DNA of 46,341 nt from Chloroflexota bacterium (GTDB taxonomy: Bacteria > Chloroflexota > Dehalococcoidia > E44-bin15). Positions 34,424-41,955 of the stretch are shown here, piece by piece (positions within the stretch are counted from its first letter, which is position 1; every line of letters begins with the position of its first letter). The DNA lies in contig JADFVG010000057.1 in the NCBI GenBank assembly GCA_015222405.1, positions 1 through 46,341 of the forward strand. The letters are read 5' to 3'. Made by a program: the position numbers and the translations under genes. The notes under the pieces were generated by a model. It ran no database searches and had not been told where the DNA came from. It was given only the letters and a program-made list of their open reading frames with translations.

Positions 34424-35896
34424 ATGGCTCGAATAGATACCATAGTTCAACAGCGGCGGGATAAGCTCAGCAGAATTCGCCAGCGAGGCATCGACCCTTA
34501 CCCCCACCGCTGCCATCGCACCCATACTGTAAAGGAGGCTGTTATCCTTTTTGAGAAGTGGGAAGGAAGCGGTGATAACCCCCCCCTGGTGCACCTTTGT
34601 GGTCGCATAATGAGCTCTCGCCCCATGGGGAAAGCAACCTTCATCGATATTCGCGACGGCAGCGACAAGATCCAGTGCTATTTCCGCAGCGACTCCCTGG
34701 GGGAAGAGAAATATGAACTGCTCAAGGAGTTCGATATCGGGGACATCATTGGCGTCAGCGGCACGATGTTCAGGACACACAGTGGAGAGATCACCGTAGC
34801 TGCCTCCGATTTCTCCCTGCTCTGCAAGTCACTTCAGCCCCTGCCTGAGAAATGGCACGGGCTCACCGATGTTGAGAAGCGCTACCGGCAGAGATACCTC
34901 GACCTCATCTCCAATGAGGCGATTGCACCAATATTCAAGCTTCGAGCCAGGGTTATCGCCGCGATAAGGCGCTTCCTTGATAACCGAGGCTTTATCGAGG
35001 TGGAAACCCCGGTACTCCATTACGTTGCCACTGGAGCTAGGGCTCGCCCCTTCATCACCCATCATCAAGCCCTAGACCAGGACTTATATTTGCGCATCGC
35101 CACCGAGCTTCACCTCAAGCGACTCATCATTGGCGGTTTGGACAAGGTCTACGAGATTGGCCGCATTTTCCGTAACGAGGGCATCTCGACGAAGCATAAC
35201 CCTGAATTTACCATGCTCGAATGCTACGAAGCCTACAGCGACTACCACGATGTGATGAATTTGGTGGAGGAGATGATCTCCACTGTTGCCCAGGAGGTCC
35301 TAGGGACAACGAAGGTCAGCTTTGGTAGCACTGCCCTGGAGCTTTCAGCCCCGTGGCAGCGCATCACCCTGCGCGATGCCATCAAGGATGGATGTGGCAT
35401 TGATTTTGAGCAGCATCTGGACGAAGATTCCCTGCGCCGCCAGATGGAAGCCATGGGTTTAGACGTGTCTGATATCGGTGGCCGGGGAAAGCTGATCGAC
35501 CGCCTGATCACCAACTTTGTCGAACCCAATCTTATTCAACCCACCTTCGTCATCGACTACCCTGTTGAACTCTCGCCTCTGGCAAAGAGAAAGCCAGATA
35601 ACGACCATCTGGTGGAGAGGTTTGAGGCCTTTGCCGGAGAGATGGAGATCGCCAATGCCTTCACCGAGCTCAACGACCCCATCGAGCAGCGGGAGCGCTT
35701 TCAGCAGCAGATGCTCCAGCGCACCCTGGGGGATGAGGAGGCGGAGAGGGTAGAGGAGGACTTCCTAGTCGCATTAGAGCATGGCATGCCGCCCACAGGG
35801 GGTCTGGGACTGGGCATCGACCGCTTGGTAATGCTGCTCACCGAGCAGCACTCCATCCGTGAGGTAATCCTCTTTCCCCAGCTACGCTCTAAGTAA
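34424..35896 (+). CDS. lysS: Lysyl-tRNA synthetase, class II
   Basis: Homodimeric enzyme of 490 aa charging tRNA-Lys. The N-terminal OB-fold anticodon-binding domain covers residues about 50-145 (VHLCGRIMSSRPMGKATFIDI). The catalytic domain has motif 1 (FLDNRGFIEVETPVLHYVATGA), motif 2 (YEIGRIFRNEGISTKHNPEFTMLECYEAY) and motif 3 (GLGLGIDRLVMLLT). It is co-transcribed with greA, with a 4-base gap. A CTGGCCACAGGCCAG hairpin follows the stop. Full length, no oddities. Confidence 0.97.
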   Translation: MARIDTIVQQRRDKLSRIRQRGIDPYPHRCHRTHTVKEAVILFEKWEGSGDNPPLVHLCGRIMSSRPMGKATFIDIRDGSDKIQCYFRSDSLGEEKYELLKEFDIGDIIGVSGTMFRTHSGEITVAASDFSLLCKSLQPLPEKWHGLTDVEKRYRQRYLDLISNEAIAPIFKLRARVIAAIRRFLDNRGFIEVETPVLHYVATGARARPFITHHQALDQDLYLRIATELHLKRLIIGGLDKVYEIGRIFRNEGISTKHNPEFTMLECYEAYSDYHDVMNLVEEMISTVAQEVLGTTKVSFGSTALELSAPWQRITLRDAIKDGCGIDFEQHLDEDSLRRQMEAMGLDVSDIGGRGKLIDRLITNFVEPNLIQPTFVIDYPVELSPLAKRKPDNDHLVERFEAFAGEMEIANAFTELNDPIEQRERFQQQMLQRTLGDEEAERVEEDFLVALEHGMPPTGGLGLGIDRLVMLLTEQHSIREVILFPQLRSK

Positions 35897-35906
35897 AAGG
35901 GTTATA

Positions 35907-35921
35907 CTGGCCACAGGCCAG
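35907..35921. terminator. Small hairpin after lysS
   Basis: CTGGCC (35907-35912) pairs with GGCCAG (35916-35921) around ACA, 11 bases after the lysS stop. It is weak and has no T-run. Confidence 0.35.
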
Positions 35922-35948
35922 AGATAATAAAGTCGAAGGAGGTGAGAA

Positions 35949-36446
35949 ATGCCTATTTGCACCCAATGTGGCACCGAGATACCAGAGGAGAGTAAGTTTT
36001 GCCCCAACTGCGGTGCCAAGGTGGTTGTGCCCAAGCCGCCGAAGATAAAGGAGGCCCCTGAAATTGGCGAGAGGGCATTTGGCGCGCCGGATCTGCTTGC
36101 CTTAATAGGCGCCCTGGCACTTCTTGTCGGCCCCTTTTTGCAATGGGCGGATGTTTTGGTATTGCCAACTCAGGGACTAGATTATGGCCAGGGGATAATC
36201 CTGTATGTAATGGGAGGTCTTTGCCTGGCAGCAGTGATCGTAGCCAGAAATCTGGGGCGTGTTTCTGGAATGGTCTATGTTGGTCTCGCCCTTTGCGCCC
36301 TGGCCATTGTCGGGCACTTTGTATACCACATATACGATATCGACCTCGATTGGGGAGATATAGCCTGGGGATTCTACGTAGCTGGGGCAGGAGCGGTATT
36401 AGTGCTTGTGGGAGGAATCTCAAGGCTCCTGATGAAGACGGAATAA
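35949..36446 (+). CDS. Zinc-ribbon membrane protein
   Basis: A 165-aa protein with an N-terminal double-CxxC ribbon (CTQCGTEIPEESKFCPNCG, residues 4-22), a proline/lysine linker, and four hydrophobic segments at about residues 47-65, 79-98, 104-128 and 140-160. Such zinc-ribbon plus membrane proteins are common and uncharacterised in Chloroflexota. AAGGAGGTGAGAA precedes the ATG. It lies between lysS and serS on the same strand and may be co-transcribed. Function unknown. Confidence 0.8.
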   Translation: MPICTQCGTEIPEESKFCPNCGAKVVVPKPPKIKEAPEIGERAFGAPDLLALIGALALLVGPFLQWADVLVLPTQGLDYGQGIILYVMGGLCLAAVIVARNLGRVSGMVYVGLALCALAIVGHFVYHIYDIDLDWGDIAWGFYVAGAGAVLVLVGGISRLLMKTE

Positions 36447-36497
36447 TCAAAGTTGGTTATCTGACCAGAGCTGTGACCTGGAGGGAGGGGGATTTTT

Positions 36498-37757
36498 GTG
36501 CTCAGCCTGCAATTCATCCGTGAAAACCCCGATCTCGTTCGCAAGGCGCTGGAGAAGCGCCAGTTCAGCGAGCCCCTGGATGATATCCTGGTCCTAGATG
36601 AGCAGCGGCGCAGCCTGCTCCCTGAGGTAGAGGCACTGAGGGCAAAGCGCAACCAGGTGAGCAAGAAGCTGGGCAAGATGGATGAGAAGCCACCTCAGCT
36701 CATCGAGGAGATGCGGGAGATAGGGAACAGAATTAAGGCGCTGGACGGGCAGCTCAGGGCAACCGAGGAGCAGCTTAACGACCTCCTTTTGCGCATCCCC
36801 AATATCCCTCACCCCACCGTCCCGCTGGGCAGGGACGAAAGCGAAAACAGGGTTGTTAGAAGCTGGGGGGACGTGCGAAAATTCGATTTCAAACCCCTGC
36901 CCCACTGGGAGCTGGGCGAGAAATTGGGAATCATCGATTTTGTCCGCGGAGCTAAGCTCTCAGGCACCCGCTTCTATGTCCTCTGCGGGCTTGGGGCTCA
37001 CCTTCAGCGTGCCCTCATCTCCTTCATGCTCGACCTCCACATAACGGAGCATGGCTACACCGAGATATATCCCCCGTTCATGGTGAAGCGGGAGTGCATG
37101 ATAGGTTCAGGCAATCTGCCCAAATTTGCCGATAACCTGTACCACGACGAGGAGGATGACTTCTGGTTTGTGCCCACCGCCGAGGTGCCGCTAACTAACC
37201 TTCACCGCGATGAAATCCTGCCCCCGGGCACCCTCCCCATCTACTATGTGGCCTACACCGCCTGCTTTCGCCGCGAGAAGATGTCGGCGGGGAAGGATAC
37301 CAGAGGAATTAAACGGGGACATCAATTCGATAAGGTGGAACTGTACAAGTTTGTTGAGCCTGAAACTTCAGATGAAGAGCTGGAGAAGATGGTGAATAAC
37401 GCTGAGGAAGTCAGCCACCGGCTGGGCATCCCCTATCGAGTGCTGGAGCTATGTAGCGGTGATCTGGGCTTTGCCTCAACAAAATCTTACGATATTGAAA
37501 TGTGGGCTTCTGGCTGTGGCGAATGGCTCGAGGTCAGCTCCTGCTCCAATTGCGGCGATTTTCAGGCACGCCGTGCCAATACTCGCTTTCGTCCTGAGCC
37601 CGGGGCAGGACCCCGCTTCGTCCACACCCTAAACGGCTCAGGACTTGCCCTACCCCGTGTGGTCATCGCCCTGCTCGAGAACTATCAGCAGAGCGATGGC
37701 AGCATTATTGTACCCGAGGTACTCCGCCCCTATACTGGGTTTGGGGTCATCAGGTAA
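36498..37757 (+). CDS. serS: Seryl-tRNA synthetase
   Basis: Class II synthetase of 419 aa charging tRNA-Ser. The start is a GTG at 36498 after GGAGGGGGA. The N-terminal helical arm (ENPDLVRKALEKR to DLLLRIPNIPHPTVP) binds the tRNA long arm. The catalytic core has GYTEIYPPFMVKRECMIGSG, VPTAEVPLTNLH, FRREKMSAGKDTRGIKRGHQF and motif 3-like NGSGLALPRVVIALLENYQ. The end VPEVLRPYTGFGVI is standard. It is followed within 25 bases by a small zinc-ribbon gene. Confidence 0.97.
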   Translation: MLSLQFIRENPDLVRKALEKRQFSEPLDDILVLDEQRRSLLPEVEALRAKRNQVSKKLGKMDEKPPQLIEEMREIGNRIKALDGQLRATEEQLNDLLLRIPNIPHPTVPLGRDESENRVVRSWGDVRKFDFKPLPHWELGEKLGIIDFVRGAKLSGTRFYVLCGLGAHLQRALISFMLDLHITEHGYTEIYPPFMVKRECMIGSGNLPKFADNLYHDEEDDFWFVPTAEVPLTNLHRDEILPPGTLPIYYVAYTACFRREKMSAGKDTRGIKRGHQFDKVELYKFVEPETSDEELEKMVNNAEEVSHRLGIPYRVLELCSGDLGFASTKSYDIEMWASGCGEWLEVSSCSNCGDFQARRANTRFRPEPGAGPRFVHTLNGSGLALPRVVIALLENYQQSDGSIIVPEVLRPYTGFGVIR

Positions 37758-37780
37758 CCCGTTTATAGCGGAGGTTAACC

Positions 37781-38008
37781 ATGCAAACCATAGCATGTCC
37801 CCAGTGCGGGCAAGAGATTCAGGTGTTCCTCCTTGAGTCGGACTACCAAGGCCCCCTCAAATGCGCCAAGTGCAAGGGGCTGTTTAAGGTCAGGATAGAG
37901 GGCGAGAAGCTCAAATCCTGGGAGCCAATGACGGAGGAGGAACTGAAGGCTGCCCAGGAAATGGAAGCCTTGAAAGCCAAATTTAGGCGCAGTCCAACCA
38001 GTGATTGA
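37781..38008 (+). CDS. Small zinc-ribbon protein
   Basis: A 75-aa acidic/basic protein starting MQTIACPQCGQEIQVF with a second pair CAKCKGLF, a four-Cys ribbon, followed by a charged helical tail (EEELKAAQEMEALKAKF). AGCGGAGG precedes the ATG, 23 bp after serS. Possibly a nucleic-acid or translation-associated accessory protein, but no function is known. It is similar in style to the other ribbon proteins in this window. Confidence 0.7.
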   Translation: MQTIACPQCGQEIQVFLLESDYQGPLKCAKCKGLFKVRIEGEKLKSWEPMTEEELKAAQEMEALKAKFRRSPTSD

Positions 38009-38159
38009 AGAATACCATGATGCTTCCTCAGAAACAAATTACCCGGCCCATTGACTAAAAGAACATAGTACGGATACAGCGCTAAACGGACGCCGAACAT
38101 CTATCCGGTTGCAGCCCCGGTTACAGCCTAAGTAGTAACGACGGCGATGTTCGCCCTTG

Positions 38160-39539
38160 CTATGCGAGAGGAAAGTGCTCGTCCATGAACTCAATAGCGC
38201 TATTGATGCATAGCTCGATGCCGACGCCAGTACCTCCGGCTTCGCCCCCCACGATGTACAGACCCTCGATGGGCGTCTTTATCTTGGGCCGCTTATCCCC
38301 AACCTGACCTACTATCTGAGCGATGCCAATGCCGGCTCCATCTTCGCCCAACGTGTTCGCAAGGTCATCGGGGGTCATGGTATTTGTCCATAAAGTATGC
38401 TGCCGCAGCCCGGGGACAATTGATTCCGTCGTGTTGATTATGGCTTCTGCCAATGCTTCCTTCAACTCTTTCGGTGCCCCCCTCCCGAGGCCACCGCTAA
38501 CAACACAGATCAACTGCTTTCCTTCAGGAGCGACTTTAGTGGAGAAGTTGGAGGGGACAACCACCATAAGGCCTAGCTCGTCGGGTATTATGCCGCTCTG
38601 AAGTTTTTTAGCGTAGGCTTCCCTATCGAAAGTGGCGATATGGCCCAGCATCATGATATCGGTCAGCTTCTTATCTAGTGCAATTCGTACTACCGTGGCA
38701 CCACCCCCCGAGTATCGGAGCCCCTTGACATAGTCCACGTAGTCGGACTGGAAATGGTCGGCGCCCACCAGATTCAGAACCGTGTTCTTGATGTCAGCAT
38801 TGGAGACTACCACATCCGACTGGTAGACTTCGTCTCCAACCATCACACCATTGACACTGCCCCTTCCCACCTCAATCTTCTGGACTTCGGCTCCCAACTT
38901 GATCTCGCCGCCGAACTTTCTTATCCCATCTCCATAGGCGTCAGAGATAGCGCTGCAGCCCCCATCAGGGTAGCCCGATGCCCTGGTTTCGGCCTCCCAC
39001 TTAAAGCAGCGCATGAATTCACCCGTGCTGGCAAGCGAGATAGGAGAACCAGTATAGATGCCAGAGATGCTTTCGACCCAACCGTGGATCATTGGCTCCT
39101 CAGTGTACTGGGAGAGATACGTTTGCAGGTACACGTCATCGTATTCTTTCATCTTCTCCTCTGGCATAAAGCGGATCTCTCCGAGAAAGTTCATCAGGCC
39201 GTTGAAGTCCTTCTCCGACACCATTTCTTTGAAATCGTGGGGGAAGGTAAGGACCTTGCCCTGATAGCTGGAACGGGGCCGGACCTTGATATACTGGATG
39301 GGGTCCGGTATTCCAACGCGACGCAGCACATCGCCAGTGGGACCCTTATCACTTCTGGATATGAGGTGAACTCCTAAATCGACGTGGAAACCACGCCTGT
39401 CAAACGATGATAGCCTTCCTCCGAGAAACCTGTGCTTTTCCAGGAGCAAGGTCTTCCGGCCTCGATGTGAAAGCATAAGGGCAGCCGCCAAGCCACCAAT
39501 TCCCGCCCCAACTACGATGGCATCATACTTCTCAGCCAT
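38160..39539 (-). CDS. Phytoene desaturase/CrtI-like FAD-dependent oxidoreductase
   Basis: A 459-aa flavoprotein. The dinucleotide-binding motif DAIVVGAGIGGLAAALMLSHRG is at residues 6-27, followed by LLLEKHRFLGGRLSSFDRRGFHVDLGVHL, typical of the CrtI/amine-oxidase-like group. The C-terminal FAD signature IEGLYIVGGEAGGTGVGIELCINSA is present. AGGAGG precedes the ATG. No other carotenoid genes are near, and members of this broad group act on carotenoids, polyprenyl compounds and other substrates, so the reaction is not assigned. It is transcribed toward the serS operon and borders the mobile-element debris on its upstream side. Confidence 0.85.
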   Translation of the reverse strand: MAEKYDAIVVGAGIGGLAAALMLSHRGRKTLLLEKHRFLGGRLSSFDRRGFHVDLGVHLISRSDKGPTGDVLRRVGIPDPIQYIKVRPRSSYQGKVLTFPHDFKEMVSEKDFNGLMNFLGEIRFMPEEKMKEYDDVYLQTYLSQYTEEPMIHGWVESISGIYTGSPISLASTGEFMRCFKWEAETRASGYPDGGCSAISDAYGDGIRKFGGEIKLGAEVQKIEVGRGSVNGVMVGDEVYQSDVVVSNADIKNTVLNLVGADHFQSDYVDYVKGLRYSGGGATVVRIALDKKLTDIMMLGHIATFDREAYAKKLQSGIIPDELGLMVVVPSNFSTKVAPEGKQLICVVSGGLGRGAPKELKEALAEAIINTTESIVPGLRQHTLWTNTMTPDDLANTLGEDGAGIGIAQIVGQVGDKRPKIKTPIEGLYIVGGEAGGTGVGIELCINSAIEFMDEHFPLA

Positions 39540-39609
39540 TGTCTTGTTCCCTCCTAACGTAAGAATTCCATGCGCCAGAGTAGCACAGCAGCGTACTGAT
39601 GTCCAGATG

Positions 39610-39647
39610 TTGTACTCGTCCAGTACATTAGTGACACATCACCCCCC
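39610..39647 (-). repeat. IS terminal-repeat-like sequence, 38 bp, copy B
   Basis: Exact reverse complement of 33807-33844. It lies immediately beyond and overlapping the stop of the transposase remnant, the expected place for the right end of an IS3/IS481-type element. Confidence 0.75.
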
Positions 39648-39850
39648 CCTTTGTTTTTGATTCCACCGCTCCAGGAGCTGGAGTGGAGTTAAGTAGCCCA
39701 GAGCCTGATGTGGCCTTATCGTGGGTCTGCTCCCATCTCAACAGCTCACCCTCTAACCCAGCAATGTTAGAGGATTCATATTGCTCGCCGTGGCCCTGAT
39801 GCGGGCAATATCATTGGCACGGCATAGAAATTCGCCCCACTTTCGGTTAT
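39639..39850 (-). pseudogene. C-terminal remnant of an IS3/IS481-type transposase (DDE integrase core)
   Basis: The reverse strand reads IRPHQALGYLTPLQLLERW followed by NQKQ and a stop at 39639. RPHxALGYLTP is the C-terminal hallmark of IS3/IS481-family transposases. Upstream, a different frame supplies IAGLEGELLRWEQT, which normally runs directly into YNTIRPHQ, so about five bases are missing near 39720. Further upstream only short suggestive pieces remain (ANFYAV near 39840). The rest of the gene is absent. Non-functional. Confidence 0.75.
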
Positions 39851-39945
39851 AATAGCCTGCGGTCATCGATGATTAGCACAGGCTATCCTGCAACCCGAGC
39901 AAAACTATGACATTCTTGGGATCGCTTCCTGCTGGCTTTAGTTGG

Positions 39946-39984
39946 GGAGGGGTGACCGAGCGGTTTATGGTGGCGGTCTTGAAA
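39946..39984 (+). pseudogene. 5' half of a tRNA-Ser(TGA) gene, truncated at the anticodon loop
   Basis: GGAGGGGTGACCGAGCGGTT followed by TATGGTGGCGGTCTTGAAA reads as the acceptor 5' strand, D arm, 5' anticodon stem and loop of a bacterial tRNA-Ser with anticodon TGA. After the loop, the expected ACCG stem strand, long variable arm and acceptor 3' strand are missing. Unrelated sequence follows. The breakpoint in the anticodon loop suggests integrase-type exchange or deletion. Not functional. Confidence 0.55.
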
Positions 39985-40470
39985 TTCGAAACCCTTTGTT
40001 CCACCCTATGCTGTTAGCTATGATTCTGTGCCTCTGTGTTGGACTGTCGCGGTGATTTCGTATCTGGGCATACCATCTTGTGCCGGGGGGTGCTCAGGAG
40101 TTCGTTAGCAAAATGTTAGCAAATCCAGAGGAGGATCGGCTCCAATTATACCAGCTATCCCAAGAAGAGTTTGTCGGCAAAGTGTAGGCAAACGTCAGCA
40201 CGCTTCAGAGGATGTCACTAGCAACAACAACTACAGCCCAGTCACTGCTTGCTAAACCACGCCGGATAATCAAAGGTCTACGAGGAGAATTCTACTACAC
40301 GGATGGCGGTCATCAACTCCTTCTTTGATTGATTATCACCCAACTTCTATATCATATCATTTTTATCCATTATTTTTGAAATAGAATTCTTGCATTTTTT
40401 GTATCTATTTAGATGGGGGGCCCCTCACCCCTCTACTAGCTACGATTTCGGGGGAGGAATTCCCCGTTAT
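39985..40470. other. Non-coding region with AT-rich segment
   Basis: No credible gene. Around 40075-40200 short related words recur (GTTAGCAAA, TGTTAGCAAA, TCGGCAAAGTG, TAGGCAAACGTC). From about 40318 to 40415 the sequence is strongly AT-rich. This precedes the GGTAAAC repeat array and may be part of a mobile-element att or origin region. Confidence 0.4.
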
Positions 40471-40475
40471 AAGCG

Positions 40476-40532
40476 GGTAAACCATATATGGTAAACGATA
40501 AGGTAAACGCTATGGTAAACGTCATGGTAAAC
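40476..40532 (+). repeat. Iteron-like array of five GGTAAAC repeats
   Basis: GGTAAAC occurs at 40476, 40490, 40502, 40514 and 40526. The last four copies are spaced exactly 12 bases apart with similar linkers (GATAA, GCTAT, GTCAT). An AT-rich tract lies just upstream, and an excisionase-like gene about 190 bases away. The layout fits replication iterons or integrase/excisionase arm sites. Confidence 0.75.
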
Positions 40533-40719
40533 CCAGAAAAGCTCACATAGGTCATAGGCTCAAGCGATTGAATCCTTTATACAAGGGCCTCCTTGATTTC
40601 ACAGCTTTGTCTTTTGTTCAAAAGAGTAGAAGGCCTCAACTTCGTGCTCTGCTCCACGGGGGAATCAACGGGGGAAAGGGTCAGGCTATGATCGTTCCCG
40701 CGCTACCGGGTGCCTGGAC

Positions 40720-40911
40720 CTAGTGTTCCTTTATCCACTGAATCAGTTCTTCTTTCAGAAAGACCCGCTTTTTTCCAATTTTGTGTGAGGGCAAACCCTC
40801 CTTCATCAGTTTGTACAGCGTTTGATGGCTTACCCCAAGGAATTCTTGAGCCTCCTGAAAGGTTAGAAAAATTCGCTCGACATCCCGTGAGCGCGCACTT
40901 TCTTCTGCCAC
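40720..40911 (-). CDS. Excisionase/MerR-like helix-turn-helix DNA-binding protein
   Basis: A 63-aa protein of the HTH_17 excisionase family: LTFQEAQEFLGVSHQTLYKL followed by MKEGLPSHKIGKKRVFLKEE and LIQWIKE. This is the standard winged-helix pattern (helix-turn-helix, then K-x-G-x-x-x-R-F and a C-terminal Trp helix). I chose the GTG at 40911, seven bases after AAGGAGG; the longer frame to 40986 adds unrelated residues. Such proteins control excision by bending attachment sites, or act as small repressors. No integrase gene is next to it, only decayed element DNA and the GGTAAAC array. Confidence 0.8.
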   Translation of the reverse strand: MAEESARSRDVERIFLTFQEAQEFLGVSHQTLYKLMKEGLPSHKIGKKRVFLKEELIQWIKEH

Positions 40912-41105
40912 CTGCTGGCCTCCTTGAACTAGAATGTATATTAGCCACTTGCTACTAATTAGGCACAACTGGACGGAAATAGACACAGCTTGACAAATAT
41001 CGTATGTTTATTTACGATTCAGACATAAAGAATGGAAATGTCCCCCAAGAAAGCAACTTGATGCACCAAGCGAAGTGAGCGCGGGAAAGGCGCGGATAAA
41101 CGATC

Positions 41106-41657
41106 ATGAACGTGTCCAGCCATCGGATTTGGGGTAGTCTGCAGGATAGTCTTCGAGACCTCATTCTTGAGGGCGTCGAGCGTGGATGGATGTCTGCAAG
41201 GTCATGGGACGACCTGCAAAGGGAAATTGCCAATCAGTTCAAGCAGCAGCTTGCGCCTTCGATAGTCCGTGAGAACGTCCCACTATCCGTACTAGGAGTT
41301 GCTGGTTCTAACGCCCAGATAGATATCGTATTGGGTAACCTAGCGGAGAAAGGATTGGGTGGGTTCCTGATTCACATAAGTGGGCACACGTTGCCTAGGC
41401 ATGAAAAGGAACTGCTGGAAATCATGGCTGTATCGCTCGCGGATGCTAGGTTTGCATACGGTGTGCTTGTTGTATGCTCCGATAACCGGCTTCGATTGGA
41501 GGGAAGAGCTACCTCTTTTGCGTATTGTGGCGGGCCGTTAATACGACTAGCGGCGCCTATTTTGGGTCGTTGCAACCTGCTTGGCCTCCTCGTAGTCGGG
41601 CTGCCCACGCCACCATACACCCCGGGGGTGAGTTTGACCCCTCACCAGAGGGCGTGA
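41106..41657 (+). CDS. Hypothetical protein
   Basis: A 183-aa protein I do not recognise. The N-terminus (IWGSLQDSLRDLILEGVERGWM, DDLQREIANQFKQQLAPSIV) is helical. The middle alternates strand and helix: VPLSVLGVAGSNAQIDIVLGNL, GGFLIHISGHTLPRHEKELLEIM, then ARFAYGVLVVCSDNRLRLEG. The last 30 residues (GLPTPPYTPGVSLTPHQRA) look disordered. The strand-rich core with acidic residues could be a nuclease- or Rossmann-like fold, but no catalytic motif can be named. No clear ribosome site precedes the ATG, and the position beside mobile-element debris suggests acquired cargo. A TTG or GTG start further in is possible. Confidence 0.5.
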   Translation: MNVSSHRIWGSLQDSLRDLILEGVERGWMSARSWDDLQREIANQFKQQLAPSIVRENVPLSVLGVAGSNAQIDIVLGNLAEKGLGGFLIHISGHTLPRHEKELLEIMAVSLADARFAYGVLVVCSDNRLRLEGRATSFAYCGGPLIRLAAPILGRCNLLGLLVVGLPTPPYTPGVSLTPHQRA

Positions 41658-41955
41658 CCGGGACGGAGCATGGCGTTAGCGATTGGCCTCAGCGCTGGAT
41701 CGGCAAGTAGGCCGAGCAGAGGAGAACACGTGGAAGGCTAGCTCCCCTAATGCTAAACTTGAACGCACTCTTTTCCTGAAAATATCTTGGCTTTCACGTG
41801 GTATCGTCCTATCTGAACTTGTTTGCCGGAGTTACTATGCCCCATGATCATGATAAGGAACGGAGCAGTTTCAAGTCCTTGGAGATCTAGGGTTGACCAG
41901 GAAAAAGATCTCCATTGGTCGTACCCTCTCACATTGTTACTAGGAGGTGAGCAAG
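41658..41955. other. Intergenic region upstream of the AAA+ ATPase gene
   Basis: About 300 bases with no gene and no clear promoter. Only the AGGAGG just before the ATPase start stands out. Confidence 0.35.

Noticed and set aside
33807..39647. Composite transposon carrying greA-lysS-serS
   Set aside because: The IS ends point inward toward the housekeeping genes, so these genes lie outside both elements; the order greA-lysS is also a normal chromosomal one.
39753..39866. Minus-strand 37-aa ORF starting MTAGYYNRKWGEFLC
   Set aside because: It overlaps the transposase remnant in another frame and I know no family for it; more likely a chance frame in decayed DNA.
40212..40328. Plus-strand 38-aa ORF starting MSLATTTTAQSLLAKPRR
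   Set aside because: No ribosome site and no recognisable motif; left as non-coding.
40476..40532. CRISPR array
   Set aside because: The repeat unit is only 7-12 bases with no spacers of constant 30-40 base length and no cas genes nearby.
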